Source: an uncultured Rhodospirillales bacterium (GTDB lineage: Bacteria; Pseudomonadota; Alphaproteobacteria; Reyranellales; Reyranellaceae). From it: a stretch of DNA of 64,000 bases. The DNA is taken from contig CADECW010000004.1 in assembly GCA_902825855.1 (NCBI GenBank), positions 1-64,000 on the forward strand. The letters are read 5' to 3'. The notes under the pieces were generated by a model. The model searched no databases. It had not been told where the DNA came from and was given only the letters and a program-made list of their open reading frames with translations. A program made the translations under genes and the position numbers. Of the stretch, positions 53,118 to 62,949 are shown in pieces. How positions within the stretch are numbered: position 1 is the stretch's first letter; each line of letters starts with the position of its first letter.

Positions 53118-54073
53118 TGCAGGCCTACATCATCCGCCGCCTGCTGGCGATGATCCCGACGCTGCTGTTCGCCAGCCTGATCGTGTTCGTCACCGTGCGG
53201 CTGATCCCGGGCGACATCATCGACCTGATGCTCTCGTCCAACGACATCGGCGCTGACAAGAAGAGCCGCGCCCAGCTCGAGGCGGCGCTCGGCCTCGACC
53301 AGCCGATGTTCACCCAGTACTTCCGCTGGCTGGGCGCCATCCTGTTCGAGGGCAGCCTGGGCAGGTCGCTGTGGCAGAACACGCCGGTGATGCAGGAGGT
53401 GCTGCATCGCCTGCCCATCACCTTCGAGCTTGGCCTGATGGCGCTGATCGTGGCGCTGATTGTCGGCATCCCGATCGGCGTCTACTCGGCGGTGCGCCAG
53501 GACACGGTGGGCGACTACGTTACGCGCTCTTTCGCCATCCTCGCCCTGGCATTGCCCGGCTTCTGGGTCGGCACGCTGGTGATCGTGTTTCCGTCGATCT
53601 GGTGGGGCTGGTCGCCGGACGTGAAGTTCACTTCGTTCAGCCAGGATCCGCTGAAGAACCTGGCGCAGATGGTGATTCCGGCGCTGATCCTGGGCAAGGC
53701 GTTCTCGGCCGTCGTGATGCGGCTGACCCGCACCATGATGCTGGAGGTGATGCGCCAGGACTATATCCGCACCGCACTTGCCAAGGGGCTGGCGACGCGC
53801 ACCACCATCACCCGGCATGCCCTGCGCAATGCCCTGATCCCGGTCGTGACCCTGGTCGGCCTGCAGGCGCCGGTACTGGTCGGCGGCGCCGTCATCATGG
53901 AGCAGATCTTCGTCATTCCCGGCATGGGCCTGCTGCTGCTCGAGGCGGTAAGCCAGCGCGACTATCCCATCATCACCGGCGTGTTCCTGATCGTCGGCGT
54001 CGCCGTGGTGGTGATCAACCTGCTGGTCGATCTCAGCTACGGACTGCTCGATCCCAAGGTGAGGTACCGCTGA
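53117..54073 (+). CDS. ABC transporter permease, DppB type (system 2)
   Basis: 318 residues; ATG 53117 overlaps the ligase stop as TGATG. N-terminal MQAYIIRRLLAMIPTLLFAS, LRLIPGDI-type motif (VRLIPGDIIDLML) and the EAA loop QDYIRTALAKGLATRTTI are clear. An insertion after helix 3 contains PSIWWGWSPDVKFTSFSQDP, longer than in system 1. It passes to the DppC-type gene by another TGATG overlap. Confidence 0.93.
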   Translation: MQAYIIRRLLAMIPTLLFASLIVFVTVRLIPGDIIDLMLSSNDIGADKKSRAQLEAALGLDQPMFTQYFRWLGAILFEGSLGRSLWQNTPVMQEVLHRLPITFELGLMALIVALIVGIPIGVYSAVRQDTVGDYVTRSFAILALALPGFWVGTLVIVFPSIWWGWSPDVKFTSFSQDPLKNLAQMVIPALILGKAFSAVVMRLTRTMMLEVMRQDYIRTALAKGLATRTTITRHALRNALIPVVTLVGLQAPVLVGGAVIMEQIFVIPGMGLLLLEAVSQRDYPIITGVFLIVGVAVVVINLLVDLSYGLLDPKVRYR

Positions 54074-54975
54074 TGGTCGCCGTCGCCGAGAGCGTCCGTG
54101 CGACGCGCCGCCGCCGGCTTCCCGGCAGCGGCACGCTCACCTTCGTTGGCCGCCTGTTCCGCGACAAGCCGCTCGGCGCCTTCGGCTTCGTGATCTGCGT
54201 GCTGTTCCTGTTCGCCGGTATCTTCGCCGACGTCCTGGCGCCCTACGGCTACAACCAGATCAACCCCATCAACCGCCTGAAGCCGCCGTCGGAGAAATTC
54301 TGGCTGGGCACCGACAATCTCGGTCGCGACATGCTCTCGCGCTGCCTCTACGGCGCGCAGCTCTCGGTGATCATCGGGCTCTCCGCCGCGGCGCTGGCGA
54401 CCGTGGTGTCGGTCCTGATCGGGATCGTGTCGGGCTATCTCGGCGGCAAGTTCGACATGGTCATGCAGCGCTTCGTCGATGCCTGGATGAGCTTTCCCGA
54501 TCTCATCATCCTGATCGTGGTGGTGTCGGTCGTGGGCCCGGGCATGGGGCCGGTGATCGTGATCCTGGGCCTGCTCTACGGCATCGGCGGCAGCCGCATC
54601 ATCAGGGGCGCCGTTCTGAGCGTGCGCGAGAATGCCTATGTCCATGCCGCGCAATCGACCGGCGCCTCGATGCCGCGCATCCTGTGGAAGCACATCCTGC
54701 CCAACGTCATGGCGCCGGTGATCGTGCTCTTCACCACGCGCGTCGGCGCCGTGATCCTGGCCGAATCCGGCCTGGCGTTCCTCGGCCTCGGCGTGCCGCC
54801 GCCGGCGCCGACCTGGGGCGGCATGCTGTCGGGCTCGGGCCGCTCGTACATGTACATGGCGCCGTGGCTTGCCTTGGCGCCCGGCCTCTGCATCACCATC
54901 GTGGTCTATGCCATCAACATCTTCGGCGATGCGTTGCGCGATCTGCTCGATCCGCGCATGCGCGGCAGCCGATAA
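54073..54975 (+). CDS. ABC transporter permease, DppC type (system 2)
   Basis: 300 residues. KFWLGTDNLGRDMLSRCLYGAQ, the EAA loop ENAYVHAAQSTGASMPRIL and [18 protein letters not shown] match DppC. The N-terminus has a basic patch RATRRRRLPG before the first helix. Start in a TGATG overlap with the upstream permease; 25 nt to the next gene. It pairs with the preceding DppB-type protein. Confidence 0.93.
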   Translation: MVAVAESVRATRRRRLPGSGTLTFVGRLFRDKPLGAFGFVICVLFLFAGIFADVLAPYGYNQINPINRLKPPSEKFWLGTDNLGRDMLSRCLYGAQLSVIIGLSAAALATVVSVLIGIVSGYLGGKFDMVMQRFVDAWMSFPDLIILIVVVSVVGPGMGPVIVILGLLYGIGGSRIIRGAVLSVRENAYVHAAQSTGASMPRILWKHILPNVMAPVIVLFTTRVGAVILAESGLAFLGLGVPPPAPTWGGMLSGSGRSYMYMAPWLALAPGLCITIVVYAINIFGDALRDLLDPRMRGSR

Positions 54976-55000
54976 GGCATCGGGGAAAGGGAGGAGTGAC

Positions 55001-56695
55001 ATGAGGACTTTGCGAGGAGCATTGCTCGCCGGCGCCATGATGGTGGCGGCAGGCGGAGCATCGGCGGAGAACGGCGTCAAGCCGCAGTACGGCGGCCAGC
55101 TCGAGATCGGCACGGTCTATGTGACGCTCTCGGCATTGTCGTGGGACCCGGCCGACTTCAACTGGAAGCTCAACCACGACACCGGCCTGTTCTACGAGCA
55201 GCTGTTTGCCGGCGACCTCTCGAAGAGCAAGAAGGCGGGAGGGCCCTACAACTACATTCCCGACGCCTGGCTGCCGACCGATTCCATCCGCGGCGAGCTG
55301 GTCGAGAGCTGGGAATGGAAGCAGGACCCGCTGCGCGTCGAGATGAAGGTGCGCAAGGGCATCATGTATCCCGAGAAGCCGGGCGTGATGAAGAAGCGCG
55401 AATTCACCTCGGACGACATCCTGTTCACCTTCAATCGCCTGAAGAGCAGCCCCAAGAAGCTGCTCGGCTACTTCGACCATGTCGACAGGGTCGAGACGCC
55501 CGACAGCCACACGGTCGTCTTCCATATGAAGCACTACTTCGCCGAATGGGATTACCAGTTCGGCTGGGGTTACTACTCCGCGATCCATCCCAAGGAAGTG
55601 GCCGACGCCGGCGCCACCAACTGGAAGAACGTCAACGGCACCGGGCCTTACATGCTGACGGACTTCGTCGCCGGCAACTCCAATGTCTATACGAAAAACC
55701 CCGACTACTGGGACAAGGAGAAGATCGGCGGCCAGGAATACAAGCTGCCGTTCGTCGACAAGATCACTTATCGCACGATCAAGGACGAGGCGACCTTCAT
55801 CACCGCGCTGCGCACCGGCAAGCTCGACATGCTGGAGGCGATTCGCTGGCAGAATGTCGACTCGTTGAAGAAGAGTGCGCCGCAGCTGCAGTGGAACCGC
55901 TGGCTGAACCAGTCCGGCACGTTCATGGCGATGCGCGTCGACGTCGACGGTCCGTTCAAGGATGTCCGCGTGCGCCGCGCGCTCAATTTCGCGGTCAACA
56001 AGGACGAGATCGTCAAGGCGTACTACAACGGCAACGCCGAGCTGTTCTCGTATCCGCAGCACCCCGACTATGTCGGCTACTTCGAGCCGCTCGACAAGCA
56101 GCCGGCCTCGGTGCAGGAGCTGTTCAAGTACGATCCGGCCAAGGCCAAGAAGCTGCTGGCGGAGGCAGGCTTTCCCAAGGGCTTCACCACCAAGGTCCAG
56201 GTCTGCTCGTGCAGCCCCGACCACATGGACCTGCTGCCCCTGGTCGCGGGCTATCTCGAGCAGGTCGGCGTGAAGCTCGAGATCGTGCCGATGGAGTACG
56301 GCGCCTTCCTGTCGGCGATGACCTCGCGGACCATGACTCCCGCCTACTTCATGAACAACGGTCACACCAACCCGATCACCACGATCCGCAAGAGCTTCGG
56401 AACCAAACAGACGTGGAATCCCTCGGGCTGGTCGGACCCCGAGTACGACAAGAAGATCGAGGAGATCTATCGCGAGCCCGACGAGGCCAAGCGCCAGAAG
56501 ATGCTGCGCGAGCTGACCACCGAGATCCTCGACAAGGCGCCCTATATCTGGCTGCCGACGCCGTACATCTATTCGGCGTGGTGGCCGTGGGTGAAGAACT
56601 ATCAGGGCGAGCTGCGTGCCGGCGCGGTTCGTCCGGGCCCGATCTACGCGCGCATCTGGGTCGACCAGGAGCTGAAGAAGAAGATGGGGTACTGA
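55001..56695 (+). CDS. ABC transporter substrate-binding protein, peptide family 5 (system 2)
   Basis: 564 residues. GGGAGGAG (54989-54996) sets ATG 55001. A signal peptide ends around GGASAENG. It is longer than system 1's receptor, with an extended region carrying [32 protein letters not shown] and [16 protein letters not shown] are SBP_bac_5 motifs. The receptor gene lies after its permeases rather than before, the reverse of system 1. No lipobox. Ligand unknown; its operon-mate CoA ligase suggests an organic acid or acyl compound. Confidence 0.92.
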   Translation: MRTLRGALLAGAMMVAAGGASAENGVKPQYGGQLEIGTVYVTLSALSWDPADFNWKLNHDTGLFYEQLFAGDLSKSKKAGGPYNYIPDAWLPTDSIRGELVESWEWKQDPLRVEMKVRKGIMYPEKPGVMKKREFTSDDILFTFNRLKSSPKKLLGYFDHVDRVETPDSHTVVFHMKHYFAEWDYQFGWGYYSAIHPKEVADAGATNWKNVNGTGPYMLTDFVAGNSNVYTKNPDYWDKEKIGGQEYKLPFVDKITYRTIKDEATFITALRTGKLDMLEAIRWQNVDSLKKSAPQLQWNRWLNQSGTFMAMRVDVDGPFKDVRVRRALNFAVNKDEIVKAYYNGNAELFSYPQHPDYVGYFEPLDKQPASVQELFKYDPAKAKKLLAEAGFPKGFTTKVQVCSCSPDHMDLLPLVAGYLEQVGVKLEIVPMEYGAFLSAMTSRTMTPAYFMNNGHTNPITTIRKSFGTKQTWNPSGWSDPEYDKKIEEIYREPDEAKRQKMLRELTTEILDKAPYIWLPTPYIYSAWWPWVKNYQGELRAGAVRPGPIYARIWVDQELKKKMGY

Positions 56696-56714
56696 TCACG
56701 CCTCGGGGTGGCGC

Positions 56715-57698
56715 ATGAGCCGGCCACTTCTCAGCGTAAAAGGTCTCTCCACCGAGTTCCGGACCGAGCACGGCGTCGTCAGGGCGGTTGACGACGTCTC
56801 GTTCGATCTGGCGGCCGGCGAGACGCTCGCCATCGTGGGTGAGTCGGGCTCGGGCAAGAGCGTGACTGCCATGTCTATCCTGCGCCTGATCCCCAATCCG
56901 CCGGGAAGGATCCTGGCCGGCGAGGTCGTGTTCGACGGCAAGAACCTGCTGGAACTTTCGGACGCGGAGATCCGGGCGATCCGCGGCGACCGCATCGCCA
57001 TGATATTCCAGGAGCCGATGAGCTCGCTCAATCCGTCGCTGACGGTCGGCCTGCAGATCGCCGAGCCCATCAACTTGCATCGCAGGACTCCGTGGGGGGC
57101 AGCCATGGACAAGGCAGCCGAGCTTCTGGCGCGTGTCCGCCTGCCCGACGCCAGGAGCCGCGTGAAGGCTTACCCGCACCAGTTCTCCGGCGGCATGCGC
57201 CAGCGCGCCATGATCGCGATGGCGCTCGCCTGCCAGCCGCAGCTCATCATCGCCGACGAGCCGACGACGGCCCTCGATGTCACCGTGCAGGCGCAGATCC
57301 TGGCGCTCCTCAAGGAGGTGACGCGGGCGGCCAACTCGGCGCTGATCCTGATCACCCACGACCTTGGCGTGGTCGCGCGCTACGCCGACCGCGTCTGCGT
57401 CATGTACGGCGGTCGTATCGTCGAGGCCGGGCCGGCGCGCGAAATCTACGCCCGGCCCCGGCATCCCTACACGATCGGCCTTATGGCGTCGGTGCCGCGG
57501 CTCGACCAGGAGGCGGGCTCGCGGCTGGTGCCGATCGAGGGCGCCCCGCCCAATCTCGCCAACCTGCCGCCGGGCTGCGCCTTCGCCCCGCGCTGCGGGC
57601 GGGCCGCCGAGCTCTGTCGCGGCGAGCGGCCGCCGCTCGTCACGAGTGCCGCCGATCACCTTTCCGCCTGTCATTTCCATGCCCAGCTCGGCGCCTGA
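56715..57698 (+). CDS. ABC transporter ATPase, DppD type (system 2)
   Basis: 327 residues. Walker A GESGSGKS (42-49), signature FSGGMRQR, Walker [15 protein letters not shown]-loop ITHDLG, and a C-terminal [15 protein letters not shown] extension. It begins 19 nt after the receptor gene and overlaps the next ATPase by 20 nt, so translation is coupled. Confidence 0.93.
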   Translation: MSRPLLSVKGLSTEFRTEHGVVRAVDDVSFDLAAGETLAIVGESGSGKSVTAMSILRLIPNPPGRILAGEVVFDGKNLLELSDAEIRAIRGDRIAMIFQEPMSSLNPSLTVGLQIAEPINLHRRTPWGAAMDKAAELLARVRLPDARSRVKAYPHQFSGGMRQRAMIAMALACQPQLIIADEPTTALDVTVQAQILALLKEVTRAANSALILITHDLGVVARYADRVCVMYGGRIVEAGPAREIYARPRHPYTIGLMASVPRLDQEAGSRLVPIEGAPPNLANLPPGCAFAPRCGRAAELCRGERPPLVTSAADHLSACHFHAQLGA

Positions 57699-58674
57699 AA
57701 CCGTCCTCGAGGTCAGGGACCTCAAGGTCCACTTCCCGGTCATGGCGGGCGCCATCGTGCGCAAGCAGGTCGGCAGCGTGAAGGCGGTCGACGGCGTGTC
57801 GTTCGAGGTGCGCCGCGGCGAGACCCTGGGCCTGGTTGGCGAATCGGGCTGCGGCAAGAGCACCACCGGTCTCGCGATCCTGAAGATGATCGACATCACC
57901 GCGGGCGAGGTGAGGTTCGAGGGCGAGGACATCTCGGCTTACGACCGCTCCCGCATGCGCCCGATCCGGCGGCGGATGCAGATGGTCTACCAGGATCCGT
58001 TCGGCTCGCTGAACCCGCGCATGAAGGTGTCGGAGATCGTCGGCGAGCCGCTCGAGGTGCATGGTCTCGCCTCCGATCGCGCCGCCTACCATACGCGCGT
58101 CGCCTCGCTGCTCGACATGGTGGGCCTGCTGCCCGACATGGCCGACCGTTATCCGCACGAATTCTCCGGCGGCCAGCGCCAGAGGATCGGCATCGCCCGG
58201 GCGCTGGCGCTGGAGCCGTCGCTGATCATCTGCGATGAGCCGGTGTCGGCGCTCGACGTGTCGATCCAGGCGCAGGTCGTGAACCTGTTCCAGGAGCTTC
58301 AGGAGCGGCTGGGGCTCACTTACATCTTCATTGCCCACGACCTCGCGGTGGTGCGCCACATCAGCCATCGCATTGCCGTGATGTACCTCGGCCGCATCGT
58401 CGAGATAGCGCCGCGCGGCGCGCTCTACGCCAAGCCGCTGCATCCTTATACACAGGCGCTGCTGGCCGCGATCCCGATCCCCGATCCCGAAGTGGAGGCG
58501 GCGCGGCCGCAGCAGATCATCACCGGCGAGGTGCCCTCGGCCATGCGCCCGCCGCCCGGCTGTCGCTTTCACACGCGCTGTCCCAAGGTGATGGACGTCT
58601 GCAAGACCGTCGACCCGCCGATGCGCGACATGGACGGTGGCCGTGCCGTCGCCTGTCATTTATACGAAACGTGA
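57679..58674 (+). CDS. ABC transporter ATPase, DppF type (system 2)
   Basis: 331 residues from ATG 57679. Walker A GESGCGKS (54-61), signature FSGGQRQR, Walker [15 protein letters not shown], and the C-terminal [15 protein letters not shown] extension. Unlike its system 1 counterpart, the signature motif is standard. The stop codon overlaps the following phosphatase start (GTGATG), extending the operon by one gene. Confidence 0.93.
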   Translation: MPSSAPETVLEVRDLKVHFPVMAGAIVRKQVGSVKAVDGVSFEVRRGETLGLVGESGCGKSTTGLAILKMIDITAGEVRFEGEDISAYDRSRMRPIRRRMQMVYQDPFGSLNPRMKVSEIVGEPLEVHGLASDRAAYHTRVASLLDMVGLLPDMADRYPHEFSGGQRQRIGIARALALEPSLIICDEPVSALDVSIQAQVVNLFQELQERLGLTYIFIAHDLAVVRHISHRIAVMYLGRIVEIAPRGALYAKPLHPYTQALLAAIPIPDPEVEAARPQQIITGEVPSAMRPPPGCRFHTRCPKVMDVCKTVDPPMRDMDGGRAVACHLYET

Positions 58675-59378
58675 TGGCTCTGAGGCGTCGTGCCCTCGTT
58701 CTGCTGGTGTTTGCCGCGCTGTCGGCCTCGCCGGCGAGCGCGCGCGAGCAGCCCTATCTCACCGCCCAGGAGCTCGACCTGGTCGCGATCCTGCCGCCGC
58801 CGGTCGCCAACGGCAGCGACGCCGACCGCGAACAGCAGGCGGTGGTGCTGGCGGCGCAGCGCTCCGCTAGCCCCGAGCGCATCGAGCGGGCCAGGCGCGA
58901 CGTCGACGAATCGCTTGATGTCATGTTTGGCGCAGTCCTGGGCAAGGCCTTGCCGGCCGCCAGCCTGCCCGCCACGACGCGGCTGTTCGAGCGCATCGGC
59001 GAGACCGAGGAGGTCGTCGTCGCACCGGCCAAGAAGGCGTTCCAGCGGCTGCGTCCCTATCTCAGCAACCCGGAGATCAAGCCGCTGGTGCGGCCGTCGG
59101 TCAGCGGCTCCTATCCGTCGGGCCACACGACGCACGTCAACGTGGCGGCCATCGTGCTGGGCAGCATTGTTCCCGAGAAGCGCGACGCGATCTGGCTGCG
59201 GGTCAGGGACTACGCCTGGAGTCGCGTGATCGGCGGCATGCACTATCCCAACGACCTCGACGGCGGCGCTCGCGCCGGCACCGCGATCGCGGTCGCGCTG
59301 CAGAGCCGGCCCGAGTTCCGGGCAGACTTCGAGGCAGCGCGGCGTGAGCTCAGGCAATATCTCGGGCTATCGCCCTGA
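58674..59378 (+). CDS. Class A non-specific acid phosphatase (PAP2 superfamily), periplasmic
   Basis: 234 residues from ATG 58674; a GTG at 58671 would add one residue. A signal peptide ends near SPASA. The full class A signature is present with permitted spacings: K-x6-RP in KKAFQRLRP, PSGH in SGSYPSGHTT 19 residues later, and SR-x5-H-x3-D in SRVIGGMHYPND after 31 more. These bacterial enzymes release phosphate from organic phosphoesters in the periplasm. Coupled to the last ABC ATPase by the overlap, it may dephosphorylate the substrate before uptake; this is inferred. Confidence 0.9.
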   Translation: MALRRRALVLLVFAALSASPASAREQPYLTAQELDLVAILPPPVANGSDADREQQAVVLAAQRSASPERIERARRDVDESLDVMFGAVLGKALPAASLPATTRLFERIGETEEVVVAPAKKAFQRLRPYLSNPEIKPLVRPSVSGSYPSGHTTHVNVAAIVLGSIVPEKRDAIWLRVRDYAWSRVIGGMHYPNDLDGGARAGTAIAVALQSRPEFRADFEAARRELRQYLGLSP

Positions 59379-59399
59379 ACTTGCGACGTTTGCCGCCGA

Positions 59400-60578
59400 C
59401 TACATCTTGCCCGAGACGATGCGTGCACCGAGCGCCCAGCGATGGACCTCGGACGGACCGTCGTAGATGCGGAAGGCCCTGGTGTCGCGGAAGATCCGCT
59501 CGACCACCGTGTCGCGCGTCATGCCCATGCCGCCCAGGATCTGCATGGAACGATCGGCGACGCGGGCGATCGCCTCGGAGCACACGACCTTGGCCATCGA
59601 GCTCTCGTTCGATGCCCGCTCGCCTTTGTCGAGAAGCCACGCGGTGTGCAGGATCGAAAGCCGCGCCTGGTGGATGTCCATGTGGTTGTCGGCCAGCATG
59701 AAGGAGACGCCCTCGTGCTCGCCCAGCGTCTTGCCGAAGGCGACACGGGTGCGCGCGTAGTCGGCGGCGATCTCCTGCGCGCGCACCGCCGAGCCCAGCC
59801 AGCGCATGCAATGGCTGAGCCGCGCCGGCGCCAGTCGCACCTGGGCGTAGCGGAAGCCCTTGCCGACCTCGCCCAGCACGGCGTCGGCCGGCAGGCGCAG
59901 GTCCTTGATCCCGATTACGGCATGGCCTCCGGTGAAGCTCGAATCGATCGTGTCCAGGGTGCGCTCGATCGTGATCGCGGGATCGGGCAGGTCGGCCAGG
60001 AACAAGGTGGCATGACCGTCGTGCGGGCCGCCGTCGACCTTGGCCATGATGATGACGAAGCCGGCGCCCTCGGCGCCGGTGATCAGCCACTTGCGGCCGT
60101 TGATCACCCATTCGTTGCCGTCGAGCCGCGCGGTGGCCTGCAGCATGCCGGGATCGGAGCCCGCACCGCCCGGCTCGGTCATGGCGAAGCAGGAGCGGAT
60201 CCTGCCCTCGGCCAATGGCTTGAGGAAATGCGCGCGCTGATCGGGCCGCGCCACGACGTCGAGAAGATGGATGTTGCCCTCGTCGGGCGAGGCGCAATGG
60301 ATCGCCGTCGGGCCCAGGATGGAATAGCCGGCCGCCTCGAACACGAAGGCGCGGCCGACCTGGTTGAGGGCGATGCCGCCATATTCCCTGGACACATGCG
60401 GCGCGAACACGCCGGCCGAGCGCGCGAGATCGTTCATCTCCACGCGCAGTTCGTCGGTCGGTCCGTGCGGCGTCCAGCGCGGGTCCTTCTCGTAGGGCAC
60501 GATCTTGCTCTTGACGAAGTCGGTAACCCGACGCGCGAGGTCGCTCACCTCGGCAGGCGGCGCAAAGTTCAGGTCCAC
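59400..60578 (-). CDS. Acyl-CoA dehydrogenase
   Basis: 392 residues from GTG 60578, chosen because GGGAGAG lies 5 nt ahead; the open frame to 60686 runs over the upstream gene. FAD-binding motifs CFAMTEPGGAGSDPG and WLITGAEGAGF, the QILGGMGMTRD motif and IYDGPSEVHR at the C-terminus are typical. It introduces the alpha-beta double bond in acyl-CoA esters, passing electrons to ETF. The catalytic base may be the Glu in GPSEV or a residue in the GMTRDT region; chain-length class unassigned. Last of three minus-strand genes with the monooxygenase and Bug receptor. Confidence 0.92.
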   Translation of the reverse strand: MDLNFAPPAEVSDLARRVTDFVKSKIVPYEKDPRWTPHGPTDELRVEMNDLARSAGVFAPHVSREYGGIALNQVGRAFVFEAAGYSILGPTAIHCASPDEGNIHLLDVVARPDQRAHFLKPLAEGRIRSCFAMTEPGGAGSDPGMLQATARLDGNEWVINGRKWLITGAEGAGFVIIMAKVDGGPHDGHATLFLADLPDPAITIERTLDTIDSSFTGGHAVIGIKDLRLPADAVLGEVGKGFRYAQVRLAPARLSHCMRWLGSAVRAQEIAADYARTRVAFGKTLGEHEGVSFMLADNHMDIHQARLSILHTAWLLDKGERASNESSMAKVVCSEAIARVADRSMQILGGMGMTRDTVVERIFRDTRAFRIYDGPSEVHRWALGARIVSGKM

Positions 60579-60636
60579 GGTTACTCTCCCGATCGAGAAC
60601 GAGCCTGACATCGGTGGGCTCGGCAGAAACCCAGAG

Positions 60637-61884
60637 CTAGACGAAGCTCGGCCGCGTCCGCAAGGACTCGCGGTCGAAGCCGGCAACCTTCTTGTAGCGG
60701 TCGGAGATCGCCTGCAGCTCGCTGGCCGAGATCACGTCGTCGATGCGCTCGAATCGCCGCCCGCCGGAGCGCTGCCAGACCTCGCGCAGGATGGCGTCGG
60801 GCGGATCGCTGCGGTTGGTCAGCACGACCTTGGCCGTTGCCGGTCCGCGCACGGCCTCGTAGCTCTGCAGCGCCTCGGCGGTGGCGCCCAGCGTCTTGAT
60901 CCGACCGGTGAGGTAGCGCGCATCGACGATCGCCTGGCCCGCGCCGTTGGAGCCGCGCGGGTACATCGGATGGGCCGCGTCGCCGAGAAGGGTGATGCGG
61001 CCGAAGGTCCAGCGCGGCAGCGGATCGCGATCGACCATGGGATATTCGAGGATCTCCTCGGTGCTCTCGATCATGCCGCTGATGTCGAGCCAGTCGAATT
61101 TCAGGCCGGCGAAGGCCGGCATCATGTCGGCAAGCCGGCCGCGGCCGGTCCAGTCCTGGCGCACGGCTTCCGGCCGCTCGATCTCGGCCACCCAGTTGAT
61201 CAGCGGCTTGCCATCGGTCTCGGGCGTGCCCGGCCGCACGGGATAGATCACCGTCTTCCCGACCGTCATCCAGCCGGTCGAGACCATGGTGTCGCCGCCG
61301 AGGAACGCCGGCCAACGCACCGCGCCACGCCACATGTTGACGCCGGAATAGCTGGGCGGCCCCTGGTCCGGATAGAGCTGCCGGCGCAAGGCCGAATGGA
61401 TACCGTCGCAGCCGACCACGACCCTCCCACGCTGCGGCTCGGCATTGTCGAAATGGAGGGTGATCTCGGCGCCGTCCTGCTCGGCCTCGACGCAGCGGCG
61501 ATCGAGCAGCACCGCGTCGCGGCCCAGGCGCTGCAGCGTGGCGTCCAGAAGCACCTTGTGCAGATCGGCGCGATGGATCGAAAGCTGCGGCCAGTCGTAA
61601 CCGGCATAGCGGCCGCGTGGCTCCTTGTAGATGAACTGGCCGTGCCGGCTGTAAAAGGCGAGCTCGCGCGTCTCGATCGCCATCGCCGTCAGCGCGTCCT
61701 GCAGTCCGAGCTCGCAGAGCTCGCGCATGCCATGCGGCAGGATGTTGATGCCGACACCGAGCGGTTGAATGTCGGGCGCGGCCTCGAACACGCGGCATGA
61801 GATGCCGGCCTGGTGGAGGCTGAGCGCCAGCGTCAGCCCGCCGATGCCGCCGCCGACGATCAGGACATCGGGATTGCTGCTCAC
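60637..61884 (-). CDS. FAD-dependent aromatic-ring monooxygenase (salicylate hydroxylase-like)
   Basis: 415 residues. N-terminal DVLIVGGGIGGLTLALSLHQAG (GxGxxG), the mid-region VVVGCDGIHSALRRQLYP (DG motif) and ITLLGDAAHPMYPRGSNGAG (GD motif) define class A flavoprotein monooxygenases. These hydroxylate aromatic or related compounds using NAD(P)H and oxygen. The nearest relatives by motif are salicylate hydroxylase and UbiH-like proteins. It starts 7 nt after the Bug receptor gene, so receptor and enzyme are co-transcribed. Confidence 0.88.
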   Translation of the reverse strand: MSSNPDVLIVGGGIGGLTLALSLHQAGISCRVFEAAPDIQPLGVGINILPHGMRELCELGLQDALTAMAIETRELAFYSRHGQFIYKEPRGRYAGYDWPQLSIHRADLHKVLLDATLQRLGRDAVLLDRRCVEAEQDGAEITLHFDNAEPQRGRVVVGCDGIHSALRRQLYPDQGPPSYSGVNMWRGAVRWPAFLGGDTMVSTGWMTVGKTVIYPVRPGTPETDGKPLINWVAEIERPEAVRQDWTGRGRLADMMPAFAGLKFDWLDISGMIESTEEILEYPMVDRDPLPRWTFGRITLLGDAAHPMYPRGSNGAGQAIVDARYLTGRIKTLGATAEALQSYEAVRGPATAKVVLTNRSDPPDAILREVWQRSGGRRFERIDDVISASELQAISDRYKKVAGFDRESLRTRPSFV

Positions 61885-61891
61885 TCTGGCC

Positions 61892-62842
61892 CTATTCCGG
61901 CTGGATCCCGCGCTTGGCCACGACGTCGGCCCAGCGCGTCCTGTCTCGTGCCACGATCTCGGCCAGCGCCGCCGACGTAGAGGTGGCGGGGATCAAACCC
62001 TGCGCTTCGAACACGGACTTCGCTTCGGGTGACTTGAGGATGGTCGAGACTTCCTTGTTCAGCCGCTCGACCAGCTCCGGCGCCGTACCCTTGGGCGCGA
62101 AGAACCCGTACCACATGTCGACGTCGACGCCCTTCAGGCCGCTCTCGGCCAGGGTCGGCACGTCGGGCAGTTGCGGCAGGCGCTGCGGGCTGCCGGCTGC
62201 GATCGCCTGCAGCTTGCCGGCGCGGATGTGCTGGGCCGAGACATGCACCGGCAGGAACATGTAGCCGATCTGGCCGCCGAGAAGATCCTGCACCGCGCCC
62301 GCCGTGCCCTTGTAGGGCACATGCACCATCTCGATGCCGGCGGAAGTCTCGACCAGCGCCATCGACAGGTGATGAGGTGTGCCGATGCCGGGACTGCCGT
62401 AGGTCAGCGTCCTGGGCGAGGCCTTGGCCGCCGCGATCAGCTCGGCGAGGGTGCGGGCCTTCTGATCGGGGTGCGCCACCAGGACCAGCGAACCCCAGGC
62501 CGTCAGGCCGATCGGCACGAAGTCGGCGACCGGATCGTAGGGCAGGTTCTTGTAGAGACTGGCGTTCATCACCAGCGTGTTCACCGACGACATCAGCGTG
62601 TGGCCGTCGGCCCTGGCGCGCGCCACCTGCTGGCTGCCGATGTTGCCCGAGGCGCCGGCGACGTTCTCGACCACCACGGGCTGGCCGAGCTTCAAGCGCT
62701 CGGCGATGAAGCGGGCGATGATATCCGGCCCGGTGCCGGGGGTGAACGGCACGACGAGCTTCACCGGCTGGTCGGGCCAGGCAAAGGCTGAGCTGGCGGC
62801 CATCGTGGCCGCAACGAAGGTCATGATCCGACGGCGTCGCAT
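61892..62842 (-). CDS. Tripartite tricarboxylate transporter receptor (Bug family)
   Basis: 316 residues. Signal peptide ending near AFAWPDQP, then the Bug signature KLVVPFTPGTGPDIIARFIAE and VVVENVAGASGNIGSQQVARA. GTPHHLSMALVETSAG and HVPYKGTAGAVQDLLGGQI are also typical. Bug receptors bind small organic anions for TctAB permeases; none is next to it, as is common for Bug genes. First gene of the receptor-monooxygenase-dehydrogenase group. Confidence 0.93.
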   Translation of the reverse strand: MRRRRIMTFVAATMAASSAFAWPDQPVKLVVPFTPGTGPDIIARFIAERLKLGQPVVVENVAGASGNIGSQQVARARADGHTLMSSVNTLVMNASLYKNLPYDPVADFVPIGLTAWGSLVLVAHPDQKARTLAELIAAAKASPRTLTYGSPGIGTPHHLSMALVETSAGIEMVHVPYKGTAGAVQDLLGGQIGYMFLPVHVSAQHIRAGKLQAIAAGSPQRLPQLPDVPTLAESGLKGVDVDMWYGFFAPKGTAPELVERLNKEVSTILKSPEAKSVFEAQGLIPATSTSAALAEIVARDRTRWADVVAKRGIQPE

Positions 62843-62893
62843 GGGGTCATTGAAGCAGCCGCGACGTGATCCGTCGATACAACTTACGCGAGA

Positions 62894-62921
62894 TTTACAT
62901 GGATTGAATTCGATCTATACT
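62894..62921 (+). promoter_or_regulatory. Sigma-70-like promoter for comM
   Basis: TTTACA (62894-62899) and TATACT (62916-62921) are separated by 16 nt; each matches five of six consensus bases. Transcription would start near 62928, about 22 nt before ATG 62950. The AT-rich character stands out in this GC-rich window. Confidence 0.55.
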
Positions 62922-62949
62922 TGTTCGCGATTTCGGACCGGGGAACGAC

